From contig NZ_JAHTKP010000008.1 in NCBI RefSeq assembly GCF_019192735.1, positions 124,001 through 188,000 on the forward strand: a stretch of 64,000 bases of DNA, written 5' to 3'. Numbering within the stretch: the stretch's first letter is position 1; every line of letters starts with the position of its first letter. Both the position numbers and the translations under genes were made by a program. Source of the DNA: Kitasatospora aureofaciens (GTDB taxonomy: Bacteria; Actinomycetota; Actinomycetes; Streptomycetales; Streptomycetaceae). Of the stretch, positions 1 through 9,227 are shown in pieces. The notes below the pieces were generated by a model. It was not told the origin of the DNA. It worked only from the letters and a program-made list of their open reading frames with translations, and did not search any database.

Positions 1-1049
1 GTGTGGGCCTGACGAAGGGCGGCAACGTCTCCCTGGGGAAGCAGGCCCCCGGGCTGCGGGTCGTGCAGGTGGGCCTCGGCTGGACGGCGGGTGCCGGGTA
101 CGACCTGGACGCCAGCGCGCTGCTGTGCGGCCGGTCCGGGAAAGTCATCTCGGACCGGCACTTCGTCTTCTTCAACAACCTGCAGAGTCCGGACGGTTCC
201 GTCCGCCACCACGGCAACCACGGTGGCGACGGGGCCGGCGGGGGCGACGTCGAGCGGATCGACGTCCGGCTCGCGGACGTCCCCGCCGAGGTCGAGCGGA
301 TCGTGTTCGCGGTCGCCATCTACGACGCCGCGCAGCGGTCCCAGACCTTCGGTCAGGTCCGCGGCGCGTACATCCGCCTCACCGACCCGGACGGCGGCGA
401 GGTGGCGCGGTACGACGTGGCGCCCGAGGCCGGGAGCGAGACGGCGATGGTGTTCGGCGAGCTCTACCGGCACGGCGCGGACTGGAAGTTCCGCGCCGTG
501 GGGCAGGGCTACGCGGCCGGGCTGGCGGGCGTCGCCACCGACTTCGGCGTCGAAGGCCTCCAGTCCGCGCCTGCGCCCGCTCCGGCTCCGGCTCCGGCTT
601 CGGTATCGGCGCCCGTGGTCGCCGATGCCCCCGCTGCTCCCACGACCCGGCAAGAACCAGGGAGTTCTCCAGTGACGTGCTTCTTCGACCCCTCGCACGG
701 CGTCGGCTCGACCGCGGTGCTGTGGTCGCCGCAGTGGGGCGTGCCGCGCCAGATCCAGGCGTGCGTCGCCTGCGCCCAGCGGGTGCAGACCACCCCGCCG
801 CCGTTCTACTCCCCGCAGCAGGGCTATCCGCAGCCGGTCCAGCAGCGTTACCCGCAGCAGGGTTACCCGCAGGTCCCCGGCCAGGGCCAGCCCGCGCAGG
901 GCGGTCGCCGCTACGGCACCGGCGCCCTGCTCGGCGCGGGCGCGGCGGGCCTGGTCGGCGGCGCGCTCCTCAACGAGGCGCTGAGCGACGACGAGCCCGA
1001 GGTGGTCATCAACAACTACTACGAGGGCGACGACGACGACTTCTTCTAA
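1..1049 (+). CDS. TerD-family protein with long C-terminal extension (5' partial)
   Basis: The first ~180 residues are a TerD (tellurium-resistance/stress) domain, a calcium-binding fold found in streptomycete stress and membrane-signalling clusters. It shows the typical KGGNVSL start, LDASALL and FFNN signatures. The first in-frame GTG is at base 3, but the family usually begins MGVxLxKGGN and the codon split by the window edge ends in GT, so the true ATG is probably a few bases upstream. After the domain come a Pro-Ala linker (about residues 190-205), a segment with Cys pairs (CFF...CVAC), a Gln/Pro/Tyr-rich stretch with YPQ repeats, a Gly/Ala/Leu hydrophobic segment and an acidic tail ending DDDDFF. 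The extension could anchor the protein at the membrane. The family call is firm; the role of the extension is unknown. Confidence 0.85.
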   Translation, partial: VGLTKGGNVSLGKQAPGLRVVQVGLGWTAGAGYDLDASALLCGRSGKVISDRHFVFFNNLQSPDGSVRHHGNHGGDGAGGGDVERIDVRLADVPAEVERIVFAVAIYDAAQRSQTFGQVRGAYIRLTDPDGGEVARYDVAPEAGSETAMVFGELYRHGADWKFRAVGQGYAAGLAGVATDFGVEGLQSAPAPAPAPAPASVSAPVVADAPAAPTTRQEPGSSPVTCFFDPSHGVGSTAVLWSPQWGVPRQIQACVACAQRVQTTPPPFYSPQQGYPQPVQQRYPQQGYPQVPGQGQPAQGGRRYGTGALLGAGAAGLVGGALLNEALSDDEPEVVINNYYEGDDDDFF

Positions 1050-1116
1050 GCCGGCCTTCTGAGCCCGCCGCTTCTGCTGGGCCCGCCGCCTCACCGGGGC
1101 CGGATGGCCGGGGACG

Positions 1117-1797
1117 TCAGCTGATGACGACCGCCATCCGGCCGTAGGTGGCGTATCCGTTGTCGAAGTCCTTCGCCGAGACCGTCGTACGGCCGCGCGC
1201 GGGATCGTTGACCGACACCGTGCCGTCGCCGAAGCCGGTGACGACGACCGCGTGCTCCGCGGGCCCCGCGTACAGGACTCTCTTCCCGTCGTAGGCGGTG
1301 TACGTGGTCGACGCCAGGTGGCGCCACAGGTAGTCCACCCAGACGATCGCCGGGTGGCCGGCCGCCAGGTGGTCCTTCAGGTTCTGGGTCGAGATGCCCG
1401 AGCCCGACCGGACCACGGTGAGTCCGAAGTCGCGGGCGGCCTTTGCCACCGGCGGGTAGTACACGCCGAAGCCGGTGCCGTCCACTTCCGAGCCGTCCGG
1501 GTCGCCGACGAAAGCCGCGTACGGGTCCCCGGACAGCGAGCCGGAATGTCCGAACTGGTAGTGCACCCGGTCGACGCCGATCCGGTCCAGGACGGCCTGG
1601 TCGTCCACCTTCACACCGCGCGCGGCGAGGACCATCCGTAGCGCGGCGGCCTCGCAGTCGTTGTTCAGCTGCTGGTGGTAGTAGGGAATCGTGCGAGCCT
1701 CGCTGCCCAGGGCCGGGCCTGTGCCCACGGCCAGAGCCGCGCTCGTCAGAGCGGCAAGCCAGGCCGCCCGGGTCTTCGATGCAATCGTCATGGCCAT
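1117..1797 (-). CDS. Secreted C39-like cysteine peptidase
   Basis: 226 residues counted from the ATG at 1797 (a second ATG at 1791 is also possible). An N-terminal hydrophobic stretch ending near ALGSEA looks like a Sec signal peptide. The mature part carries the papain-like layout of peptidase C39 (C39_2 type): catalytic Cys in QLNNDCEAAALRM, His in EHAVVVTGF and Asp in VNDPARG. Such proteins are exported peptidases or peptidase-like proteins of unknown substrate. It converges with the TerD gene and diverges from the oxidoreductase gene at 1944. Longer starts upstream would place a charged segment before the signal peptide, so they are less likely. Confidence 0.72.
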   Translation of the reverse strand: MAMTIASKTRAAWLAALTSAALAVGTGPALGSEARTIPYYHQQLNNDCEAAALRMVLAARGVKVDDQAVLDRIGVDRVHYQFGHSGSLSGDPYAAFVGDPDGSEVDGTGFGVYYPPVAKAARDFGLTVVRSGSGISTQNLKDHLAAGHPAIVWVDYLWRHLASTTYTAYDGKRVLYAGPAEHAVVVTGFGDGTVSVNDPARGRTTVSAKDFDNGYATYGRMAVVIS

Positions 1798-1868
1798 GAC
1801 GCTACGAAGAGCGGATGCACTGCGCAGCCGGTGCGCGGCGAACAGGTGACGGAGCGTCCGGCCTGTCC

Positions 1869-1936
1869 GAGGTGTACCCAAGCGGCCGGGATCGTCCTAT
1901 CGGAGGTGTACCCCGGCAGCCGGGACTGCCGTACCG
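1869..1936. repeat. Direct repeat, 34-bp period, in a divergent promoter region
   Basis: The string GAGGTGTACCC occurs at 1869-1879 and again at 1903-1913. Each copy is followed by a similar GC-rich block ending in GCCGGGA. The 34-bp period is about three helical turns. It lies between the divergent starts at 1797 and 1944, so a tandem operator is plausible. No regulator gene is adjacent. Confidence 0.45.
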
Positions 1937-1943
1937 TGACGGC

Positions 1944-3521
1944 GTGAACACGAACGCGTCCTCCCGGTACGACGCCGTGATCGTCGGCGGCGGGCACAAC
2001 GGCCTGGTGGCGGCGGCGTACCTCGCGCGGGCCGGGCGGCGGGTGGTGGTGCTCGAACGGCTGCCGCAGGTGGGCGGAGCGGCGGTGTCGGCCCGGGCGT
2101 TCCCGGGGGTCGACGCCCGCCTGTCGCGGTACTCCTACCTGGTGAGCCTGTTGCCGCGGAAGGTGGTGCGGGAGCTGGGGCTGCGGCTGGAACTCCGGCG
2201 GCGCCGGATCGCCTCGTACTCGCCCGCCGAGCGGGACGGCAAGCCGGTCGGGCTGCTGGTGGACGCGGCGGATCCCGGCCGGACCCGGGAGTCGTTCCGG
2301 GCGCTGACCGGCACCGACCGGGAGTGGGAGGCCTGGCGCCGCTTCTACGGGACGACCGGCCAGGTGGCCCGGCGGGTGTTCCCGACGCTCACCGAGCCGC
2401 TGCCCTCGCGCGCCGAGCTGCGCCGGCGGGTCGGGGACGACGCCGCCTGGGAGACGCTCTTCGAACGGCCGCTGGGCGAGACGATCGAACGGACCTTCGC
2501 CGACGACCTCGTGCGCGGAGTGGTGCTGACGGACGGGCTGATCGGCACCTTGACCCACGCCCACGACCCCTCACTGCTGCAGAACCGCTGCTTCCTGTAC
2601 CACGTGATCGGCAACGGCACGGGCGACTGGGATGTCCCGGTCGGCGGGATGGGCGCGGTGACGGACGCGCTGGCCGAGGCGGCGCTCGCGGCCGGCGCGG
2701 AGCTCCGGACCGGCTGCGAGGTCACCGCCATCGCCACCGACGGCCTCGGCGACGCCGAGGTGACGTACCGTCACGAGGGCGGGGAGTCGGTGGCGGTGGG
2801 CCGCAAGGCGCTGGTGAACGCCGCTCCGGCGACCCTGGCCCGGCTGCTCGGAGAGGAGCCCGGTCCCGCGCCGGAGGGCTCGCAGCTGAAGGTCAACATG
2901 GTGCTGCGCCGGCTGCCGAGGCTCCGGGACGCCGCCGTGGATCCGCGTGATGCCTTCGCGGGGACGTTCCACATCGCCGAGGGCTACCGGCAGTTGGAGA
3001 CGGCCCACGCCGAGGCGGACGCGGGCCGGCTGCCCTCGGCGCCGCCGTCGGAGATCTACTGTCACACACTCACCGACACCTCGATCCTGGGACCGGGCGC
3101 GCTCCGCCGTGGCCTCCACACGCTGACCCTGTTCGGACTGCACATGCCCGCGCGGCTGTTCGCGGACCCGTCCGCCAAGGAGCGTGCGCTGGCCGCGAGT
3201 TTGGCGCAGCTCGACGAGGTGCTGGCCGAGCCGATCGCCGACTGTCTGGCCACGGACGCCGACGGGCGGCCCTGTGTGGAGGCCAAGTCGCCACTCGACC
3301 TGGAGCGGGAGGTCGGCCTGCCGGGCGGTCACATCTTCCATCAGGACCTCTCGTTCCCCTTCGCGGATGGGGACGTCGGCGGCGGCGCCGCCCGCTGGGG
3401 TGTGGCGACGGGGTACCCGAACGTCCTGCTGTGCGGTGCGGGCGCGATCCGTGGCGGCGGCGTCAGCGGCATCCCCGGGCACAACGCGGCGCATGCCGTC
3501 CTGGAGGACCTGACCCGGTAG
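1944..3521 (+). CDS. FAD-dependent phytoene desaturase-like oxidoreductase
   Basis: 525 residues from the GTG at 1944, which places the Rossmann motif (AVIVGGGHNGLVAAAYLARAG, residues ~10-30) near the N terminus as in the family; upstream in-frame codons encode a Pro/Arg-rich non-family segment. The C terminus has the second FAD-contacting motif (GAGAIRGGGVSGIPGHNAA). This is the NAD(P)/FAD amine-oxidase/phytoene-dehydrogenase superfamily, closest in style to PYROXD2-like proteins rather than to a carotenoid-cluster CrtI. No carotenoid genes are nearby, so the substrate is unknown. It stands alone, with the SUKH-like gene 67 bp downstream. Confidence 0.8.
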   Translation: MNTNASSRYDAVIVGGGHNGLVAAAYLARAGRRVVVLERLPQVGGAAVSARAFPGVDARLSRYSYLVSLLPRKVVRELGLRLELRRRRIASYSPAERDGKPVGLLVDAADPGRTRESFRALTGTDREWEAWRRFYGTTGQVARRVFPTLTEPLPSRAELRRRVGDDAAWETLFERPLGETIERTFADDLVRGVVLTDGLIGTLTHAHDPSLLQNRCFLYHVIGNGTGDWDVPVGGMGAVTDALAEAALAAGAELRTGCEVTAIATDGLGDAEVTYRHEGGESVAVGRKALVNAAPATLARLLGEEPGPAPEGSQLKVNMVLRRLPRLRDAAVDPRDAFAGTFHIAEGYRQLETAHAEADAGRLPSAPPSEIYCHTLTDTSILGPGALRRGLHTLTLFGLHMPARLFADPSAKERALAASLAQLDEVLAEPIADCLATDADGRPCVEAKSPLDLEREVGLPGGHIFHQDLSFPFADGDVGGGAARWGVATGYPNVLLCGAGAIRGGGVSGIPGHNAAHAVLEDLTR

Positions 3522-3588
3522 CAACTGCTGTCGGTGCGATGCGCTTGGATAGGGCCGTTGCACCGCTCTGACCGGGGGAGATACACCC

Positions 3589-4206
3589 ATGACCGCATCC
3601 GCATCCGTACCTGGAACCGACCTGTCGGCCGTTACCAGGAACCCCACCGCCGAGTGGCTGGAGTCGCACTTCGGCCAGGGCACCCTGTGGCGCCCGAGCC
3701 CGGAGTCGCTGCCCGAGGGGCTGGAGGACGCCGAGACCCGGGCGTTCCTGACCGAGATCGGCATCCCGGCCGTGCATAACGCCTTCACCGGGTTCGACGG
3801 GGAGAGCCTCCCCGAGCGCGGCCTGTGGGAGGCGGATCCGGACGAGATCTTCGGTCGCCGCTACCCCGACGACGACACCCCGCCGGACGGCTACGCCTAC
3901 TGCGTCGGGCTCGTCAACGAGCTGCACCTGATGGTGGACGGCGTCTGCGGCTCGGTGGAGGCGTACGACCCGAACGGCTGGGACCACGCCGCCGGCCACG
4001 CGGGCTACGTGGCCGAGTCGGTGCCGCAGGCGCTGGCCGCGTTCGCCGTGCTGGCCCGTTACGAGGAGCGCTTCGACGACGGCGACGCGACGGCGCTGGC
4101 CGAATTCACGGGGCTGCTGGAGCAGTTGGGCCTGGACCTGGACGAGTACGACTTCTGGCAGAACGTGGTGGACGAGCTGCGCGAGGGCTACCTGGACCTC
4201 GACTGA
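3589..4206 (+). CDS. SUKH-4-like immunity-type protein
   Basis: 205 residues with a clear ribosome site (GGGGGAGA) before the ATG. The acidic protein has the LPEGLEDAETRAFLTEIGIP entry, a central strand-rich part and a C-terminal helical part with SVPQALAAFA, as in streptomycete SUKH-4 family proteins. SUKH proteins often act as immunity proteins against toxins or as nuclease-binding regulators. No polymorphic toxin gene is adjacent here, so a specific partner cannot be named. A GC-rich hairpin follows the stop. Confidence 0.6.
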   Translation: MTASASVPGTDLSAVTRNPTAEWLESHFGQGTLWRPSPESLPEGLEDAETRAFLTEIGIPAVHNAFTGFDGESLPERGLWEADPDEIFGRRYPDDDTPPDGYAYCVGLVNELHLMVDGVCGSVEAYDPNGWDHAAGHAGYVAESVPQALAAFAVLARYEERFDDGDATALAEFTGLLEQLGLDLDEYDFWQNVVDELREGYLDLD

Positions 4207-4221
4207 CGCTTTGTGGACCGT

Positions 4222-4253
4222 CGGCCGCACCGCCCTCTCGGGCCGTGCGGCCG
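4222..4253. terminator. Convergent-gene hairpin
   Basis: Perfect 9-bp arms CGGCCGCAC (4222-4230) and GTGCGGCCG (4245-4253) with a 14-nt loop sit between two convergent stops (4206 and 4271). There is no U-tract, which is usual for Streptomyces. It is probably a bidirectional terminator. Confidence 0.6.
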
Positions 4254-4270
4254 TCCGCGTTTCCATCGCG

Positions 4271-4891
4271 TTACCGCCGGTACGCACCCGCCCGGGCCGC
4301 TGCCTCGGCCGCTGCCGCGGCGCGGTCGGCGGCAGCCTCGTCCAGCGGATCGGCCGTCGTGAACATCCGGTAGTACAGCGGCGCCGAGACGGCCCGGACC
4401 ACCTCCGCCGGGTCGGTGTCCGCGGGCAGCTCCCCGCGTTCGACGGCCTCGGCGACGCAGGGCGCCCACTCGGCGATCCGGACCCGGTAGAACCGCTGGA
4501 GCGCCTCCGCCGCGCCCGCGTCGCAGTTCGCCGCCACGATCACCGCCCGGAACAGCGCCCCCTGCCGGGGGTCGGCCAGGGTGCGCCGGACGAGCCGCGC
4601 GTTGGCCCGCAGGTCCTCGGTGAGCGAGCCGCTGTGGGTGCGCGGCAGCGACTGCTCGGCCATGTCCGCGAGCAGGTCGGCGACCAGCGCGGTCGTACTG
4701 CCCCAGCGGCGGTAGACGGTGGTCCGGCCCACCTCGGCCCGCTGGGCGATGTCCCCCAGGTCGAGGCCGGCGAACCCGTGCTCGACCAGGGCGTCCTCGG
4801 CGGCCCGCAGGACGGCGGTGCGCACGCGCGCCGTGCGGCCGCCGGGGCGGACCGTGCCCGGGGTGGGGGACTCGGGATGATCGACGGCCAT
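4271..4891 (-). CDS. TetR-family transcriptional repressor
   Basis: 206 residues. The N-terminal helix-turn-helix (residues ~20-70) includes DIAQRAEVGRTTVYRRWG, the standard TetR recognition helix. The C-terminal ligand domain resembles the TetR_C group common in actinobacteria. It is divergent from the aldo-keto reductase at 4992. Two 22-bp inverted repeats lie between them, one ending right at its own start codon, so it probably represses itself and the reductase gene. The inducer is unknown. Confidence 0.88.
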   Translation of the reverse strand: MAVDHPESPTPGTVRPGGRTARVRTAVLRAAEDALVEHGFAGLDLGDIAQRAEVGRTTVYRRWGSTTALVADLLADMAEQSLPRTHSGSLTEDLRANARLVRRTLADPRQGALFRAVIVAANCDAGAAEALQRFYRVRIAEWAPCVAEAVERGELPADTDPAEVVRAVSAPLYYRMFTTADPLDEAAADRAAAAAEAAARAGAYRR

Positions 4892-4913
4892 TAACGGGAT
4901 TCCTGTTCCATTA
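4892..4913. promoter_or_regulatory. TetR operator, copy 1
   Basis: TAACGG-N10-CCATTA, a 22-bp inverted repeat with one arm mismatch, directly abutting the tetR start codon (4889-4891). It has the same geometry as the repeat at 4946-4967. Confidence 0.7.
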
Positions 4914-4945
4914 GCTGGGCGGACTCTGCTAGGGTCGAGTCATCC

Positions 4946-4967
4946 TAACGGAATTGGAGTCCCGTTA
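4946..4967. promoter_or_regulatory. TetR operator, copy 2
   Basis: TAACGG-N10-CCGTTA, a perfect 6+6 inverted repeat of 22 bp, 24 bp before the reductase start codon. A TGC-TAGGGT extended -10-like element at about 4927-4935 lies just before it, so bound repressor would sit at or just after the transcription start. Confidence 0.72.
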
Positions 4968-4991
4968 AGGGGCTCCGAGGGGAGAATCATC

Positions 4992-6065
<1,074 letters not shown>

Positions 6066-6116
6066 ACCGGATAATCCGCTTGCTGTACCGGCAGGGCGTA
6101 CGGCAAGGTCCGCACT

Positions 6117-6629
6117 ATGCCTGAACCGCACGATCTCGAACTGCGCCGCCTGACCTCCGACGACTGGCCGCTCTGGCGCGAACTCCGCCTCGCCGCCCTC
6201 GCCGAGGCCCCCTACGCCTTCGGCTCCACCCTCGCCGACTGGCAGGGCGCCGGCGACCACGAGGACCGCTGGCGCTCCCGCCTGGAGATCCCCGGCGCCC
6301 TCGACCTGGTCGCCGTCCTGGACGGCACCCCCGCCGCAATGGCCAGCGGCGTCCCCGCCGACGAGGATCCGACCGCCGCCGAGCTGATCTCCATGTGGGT
6401 CGGCCCCGCCGCCCGCGGCCGGGGCGTCGGCGACCGCCTGATCACCGAGATCGCGCACTGGGCCACGACCGAGGGCTACCGGACGCTGAAGCTCGCCGTC
6501 ATGCCCCGCAACGACGCGGCCATCGCCCTCTACCGCCGCCACGCCTTCACCGACACCGACGAACTCGGCGACCTCCTCGACGACGGCGTCCACCGCGAAC
6601 TCGTCCTGGCCAAGCCCCTGACCGCCTAG
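6117..6629 (+). CDS. GNAT-family N-acetyltransferase
   Basis: 170 residues covering a complete GNAT domain. The acetyl-CoA pyrophosphate loop is seen as VGPAARGRGVGDRLITEI (residues ~101-118), followed by the LAVMPRNDAAIALYRRHAF strand-helix typical of motif B. The N terminus (ELRRLTSDDWPLWRELRLAALAEAP) is of the RimI/small-molecule type. The acceptor is unknown. It lies 51 bp after the reductase gene and may be co-transcribed. Confidence 0.85.
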   Translation: MPEPHDLELRRLTSDDWPLWRELRLAALAEAPYAFGSTLADWQGAGDHEDRWRSRLEIPGALDLVAVLDGTPAAMASGVPADEDPTAAELISMWVGPAARGRGVGDRLITEIAHWATTEGYRTLKLAVMPRNDAAIALYRRHAFTDTDELGDLLDDGVHRELVLAKPLTA

Positions 6630-6847
6630 GCCCGCGGCGCGTTCCCGGACGGCCGGCTCTCGGTGGCGACAGTCGTGCCCACAGCCTCGTGTCGTCCCTG
6701 GCCGGCCGCGAGGCGGTTCGGCCGTCCGGGTGATCCGACGGAGCCCGTGTGGCGGTGCGGGCGGGGCGGGGTGACGATGGGCATTCCGGTGTGTGCACGA
6801 CCTTCCCTGTGGGCCGGTCCGACCGACCGCCCCGGAAGGGAGCGACC

Positions 6848-8317
6848 ATGACGGCCTCTCCGCCCTGTACCGCGAACCCGAACTCTCCCGGCGCCTCCGC
6901 CGCCGGCGGGCGGGCCGACGCGCGACGCTGGCGGGCGCTCGCGGTGTGCCTGGTCGCCGGGTTCATGACCCTGCTGGACGTCAGCATCGTCAACGTCGCC
7001 CTGCCGACCGTCCGCACCGGGCTGCACATGTCGGAGAGCGGCCTGCAGTGGGTGCTGAGCGGCTACGCGCTCGCCTTCGGGCTGATCCTCGTTCCGGCCG
7101 GGCGGCTCGGCGACGCGCGGAGCCGGCGGGCCGTGTTCCTCACCGGGCTCGCCCTGTTCACGCTGGCCAGCGCGCTCGCGGGCGCGGCGCAGGACCAGGA
7201 GTGGCTGGTCCTGGCGAGGCTGGTCCAGGGCGCGGCGGGCGGGGTGCTGGTGCCGCAGGTGTCCGGGTTCATCCAGACGCTCTTCCAGGGCGCCGACCGC
7301 GGCCGGGCGTTCGGCGCGCTCGGCTCGACGATCGGGGTGTCCACCGCCGTCGGGCCGCTGCTGGGCGGGCTGCTGATCCACCTGTTCGGGCCGCAGGACG
7401 GGTGGCGGTGGGTGTTCCTCGTCAACCTGCCGATCGGCGCCGTCGCGCTGCCGATCGCCTACCGGCTGCTCCCGCCGCCCCCGCCGCCGGGCGAGCGGGC
7501 CGGGCAGCGGGACTTCGACCCGGTCGGGGTGCTCCTGCTCGGCGCCGGGACGGTCGCGCTGCTGCTGCCGTTCGTCCAGGAGCAGCAGTGGCACAGCGCC
7601 GCGCGCTGGCTGCTGCTGCCGACGGCGGCCGCGCTGCTGGGGGCCTTCGTCGGCTGGGAGCGGTACTACGCGCGGCGCCGGGAGCCGCTGGTGAGCATGG
7701 AGCTGTTCGCGGTGCGGTCGTACGCGGCGGGGGTGCTGCTCTCGCTGGTGTACTTCGCGGGGTTCACCGCGATCTTCTTCATCTTCACGCTCTACCTCCA
7801 GACGGGCCTGCACTACTCGGCGCTCGCTGCGGGCCTGGCGATCACGCCGTTCGCGGCCGGTTCGGCGGGTGCGGCGACGCTGGGCGGGCGGGTGGTCACC
7901 CGGCTGGGGCGGCGGCTGGTGGTGGGCGGGCTGGTGCTGGTGCTGCTCGGGCTGGTGGCCTCGGCCCTGGTGGTGCAGCTGGTGTCGGGCTCGGCGACGG
8001 GCTGGGCGACCGCGCTGCCGCTGCTGGTGGCCGGCGCCGGCAGCGGCCTGGTGATCTCCCCGAACCAGACGCTGACCCTCCAGCAGGTGCCGCTGGCCCG
8101 GGCCGGCAGCGCGGGCGGCGTACTGCAGACCGCGCAGCGCGTCGGCTCGGCGGTGGGGATCGCGATCGTCGGCTCGGTGTTCTTCACGCACGCCCAGGGT
8201 GGGCACCCGGACTGGGCGCTTGCCTTCCAGCTGGGGACGACGGTGGCGGTGGGCCTGGTGCTGGCGGCCCTGCTGGTCGCCCTGCTGGACCTGGCGGCCG
8301 GGCGGCGCGGCGGGTAG
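6848..8317 (+). CDS. DHA2-type MFS drug exporter
   Basis: 489 residues from the ATG at 6848, preceded by GGAAGGGA. About 14 membrane segments of the EmrB/QacA drug:H+ antiporter family: the motif DVSIVNVALPT in helix 1, GRLGDARSRR (motif A) after helix 2, and the motif-C-like GVSTAVGPLLGGLL. The protein ends with a charged RRGG tail. No regulator is adjacent. The 218-bp gap before it (6630-6847) holds no gene that I can support. Confidence 0.88.
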   Translation: MTASPPCTANPNSPGASAAGGRADARRWRALAVCLVAGFMTLLDVSIVNVALPTVRTGLHMSESGLQWVLSGYALAFGLILVPAGRLGDARSRRAVFLTGLALFTLASALAGAAQDQEWLVLARLVQGAAGGVLVPQVSGFIQTLFQGADRGRAFGALGSTIGVSTAVGPLLGGLLIHLFGPQDGWRWVFLVNLPIGAVALPIAYRLLPPPPPPGERAGQRDFDPVGVLLLGAGTVALLLPFVQEQQWHSAARWLLLPTAAALLGAFVGWERYYARRREPLVSMELFAVRSYAAGVLLSLVYFAGFTAIFFIFTLYLQTGLHYSALAAGLAITPFAAGSAGAATLGGRVVTRLGRRLVVGGLVLVLLGLVASALVVQLVSGSATGWATALPLLVAGAGSGLVISPNQTLTLQQVPLARAGSAGGVLQTAQRVGSAVGIAIVGSVFFTHAQGGHPDWALAFQLGTTVAVGLVLAALLVALLDLAAGRRGG

Positions 8318-8337
8318 ATCGCTTGAACCGTCCGGCA

Positions 8338-8366
8338 GCGGGGCCCACGGACGAGCCGGGCCCCGC
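8338..8366. terminator. Convergent-gene hairpin
   Basis: Perfect 9-bp arms GCGGGGCCC (8338-8346) and GGGCCCCGC (8358-8366), with an 11-nt loop, lie between the convergent stops at 8317 and 8379. Probably a bidirectional terminator. Confidence 0.65.
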
Positions 8367-8378
8367 CCCGCCGGGCGG

Positions 8379-9227
8379 TCAGTGATCCCGGCGCTGGATG
8401 GCGAGTGCCGCGATCGCGACCGAGGCGAGGGACCACACCGCGAAGGCGATCCAGGCGCTCGTGACGGTGGCCGGGTACGGCGACACGAACTGGTCCCGCA
8501 GGTCGACCACGGACAGGCGGCGCCAGGCGGTGAACGGCAGGGCGTGCGAGATGTCGGCCGACCAGCGGTAGGTGTCGGTGAAGAAGGCGGGCACGAAGAA
8601 GAGCACCAGGATCGTGCTCACGATGCTTGCCGCGGTGTGCCGGATCAGGACGCCGAGGCACAGACCGACGAGGGCGCACACCGGCGCGAACAGCGCGGCT
8701 CCGGCGACGAACCGGAAGGCGCCGGGGTCGGTGATCGACAGTCCGATGCCCCGGCCGGACAGGATCGCCTGCGCGATGCCGAAGGAGGTGCCCGCGACGG
8801 CGGCACCCCAGCCGAGCACGACCGCCGTGAGCACGAGGGCCTTGGCGAGCAGCAGCGCCCGTCGGTCGGGGACGGCCGCGAGGCTCGTCCGGATCAGCCC
8901 GCTGGCGTACTCGTTGACCACGACGAAGGCGCCGAGACCGCCCGCGACCAGCATCACCACGTCGGCCCCGATGGTGTTGAACGAGTCGGTCAGCGCGGTC
9001 TGGTAGTAGTGGGCGGCCGGACTGGGGTCGAAGTGGTCGTAGGTGTAACTCGCGCCCCTGGCGGCGACGATGACGATCACCGAGGCGCTGAGCAGCAGCA
9101 CCCAGGGGATCGAGCGCAGCGACCAGAGCTTGATCCACTCGGCGGCGAGCAGGTCGCCGAAGCTGGCGCGCGGCTCGGCGCCGGTCGAGGCGGGGGAGGG
9201 GGCAGGGGCGAGGGTCGGGGTGCTCAT
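8379..9227 (-). CDS. ABC-2 type transporter permease
   Basis: 282 residues with about six membrane segments. The cytoplasmic start (FGDLLAAEWIKLWSLRSIPW) is typical of ABC-2 permeases paired with a Drr-type ATPase. Its ATG overlaps the stop of the ATPase gene by 4 bases (ATGA at 9224-9227), so the two are translationally coupled. With the divergent two-component pair it forms a classic antibiotic/cell-envelope-stress export module. The substrate is unknown. Confidence 0.85.
   Translation of the reverse strand: MSTPTLAPAPSPASTGAEPRASFGDLLAAEWIKLWSLRSIPWVLLLSASVIVIVAARGASYTYDHFDPSPAAHYYQTALTDSFNTIGADVVMLVAGGLGAFVVVNEYASGLIRTSLAAVPDRRALLLAKALVLTAVVLGWGAAVAGTSFGIAQAILSGRGIGLSITDPGAFRFVAGAALFAPVCALVGLCLGVLIRHTAASIVSTILVLFFVPAFFTDTYRWSADISHALPFTAWRRLSVVDLRDQFVSPYPATVTSAWIAFAVWSLASVAIAALAIQRRDH

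Noticed and set aside
577-605. CTCCGG-type repeats in the TerD gene as a regulatory or CRISPR-like repeat
   Set aside because: They simply encode the in-frame Pro-Ala linker and have no spacers.
4271-4891. TetR gene as a regulator of the SUKH-like gene
   Set aside because: The genes converge with a hairpin between them, and both operators lie on the other side next to the reductase gene.
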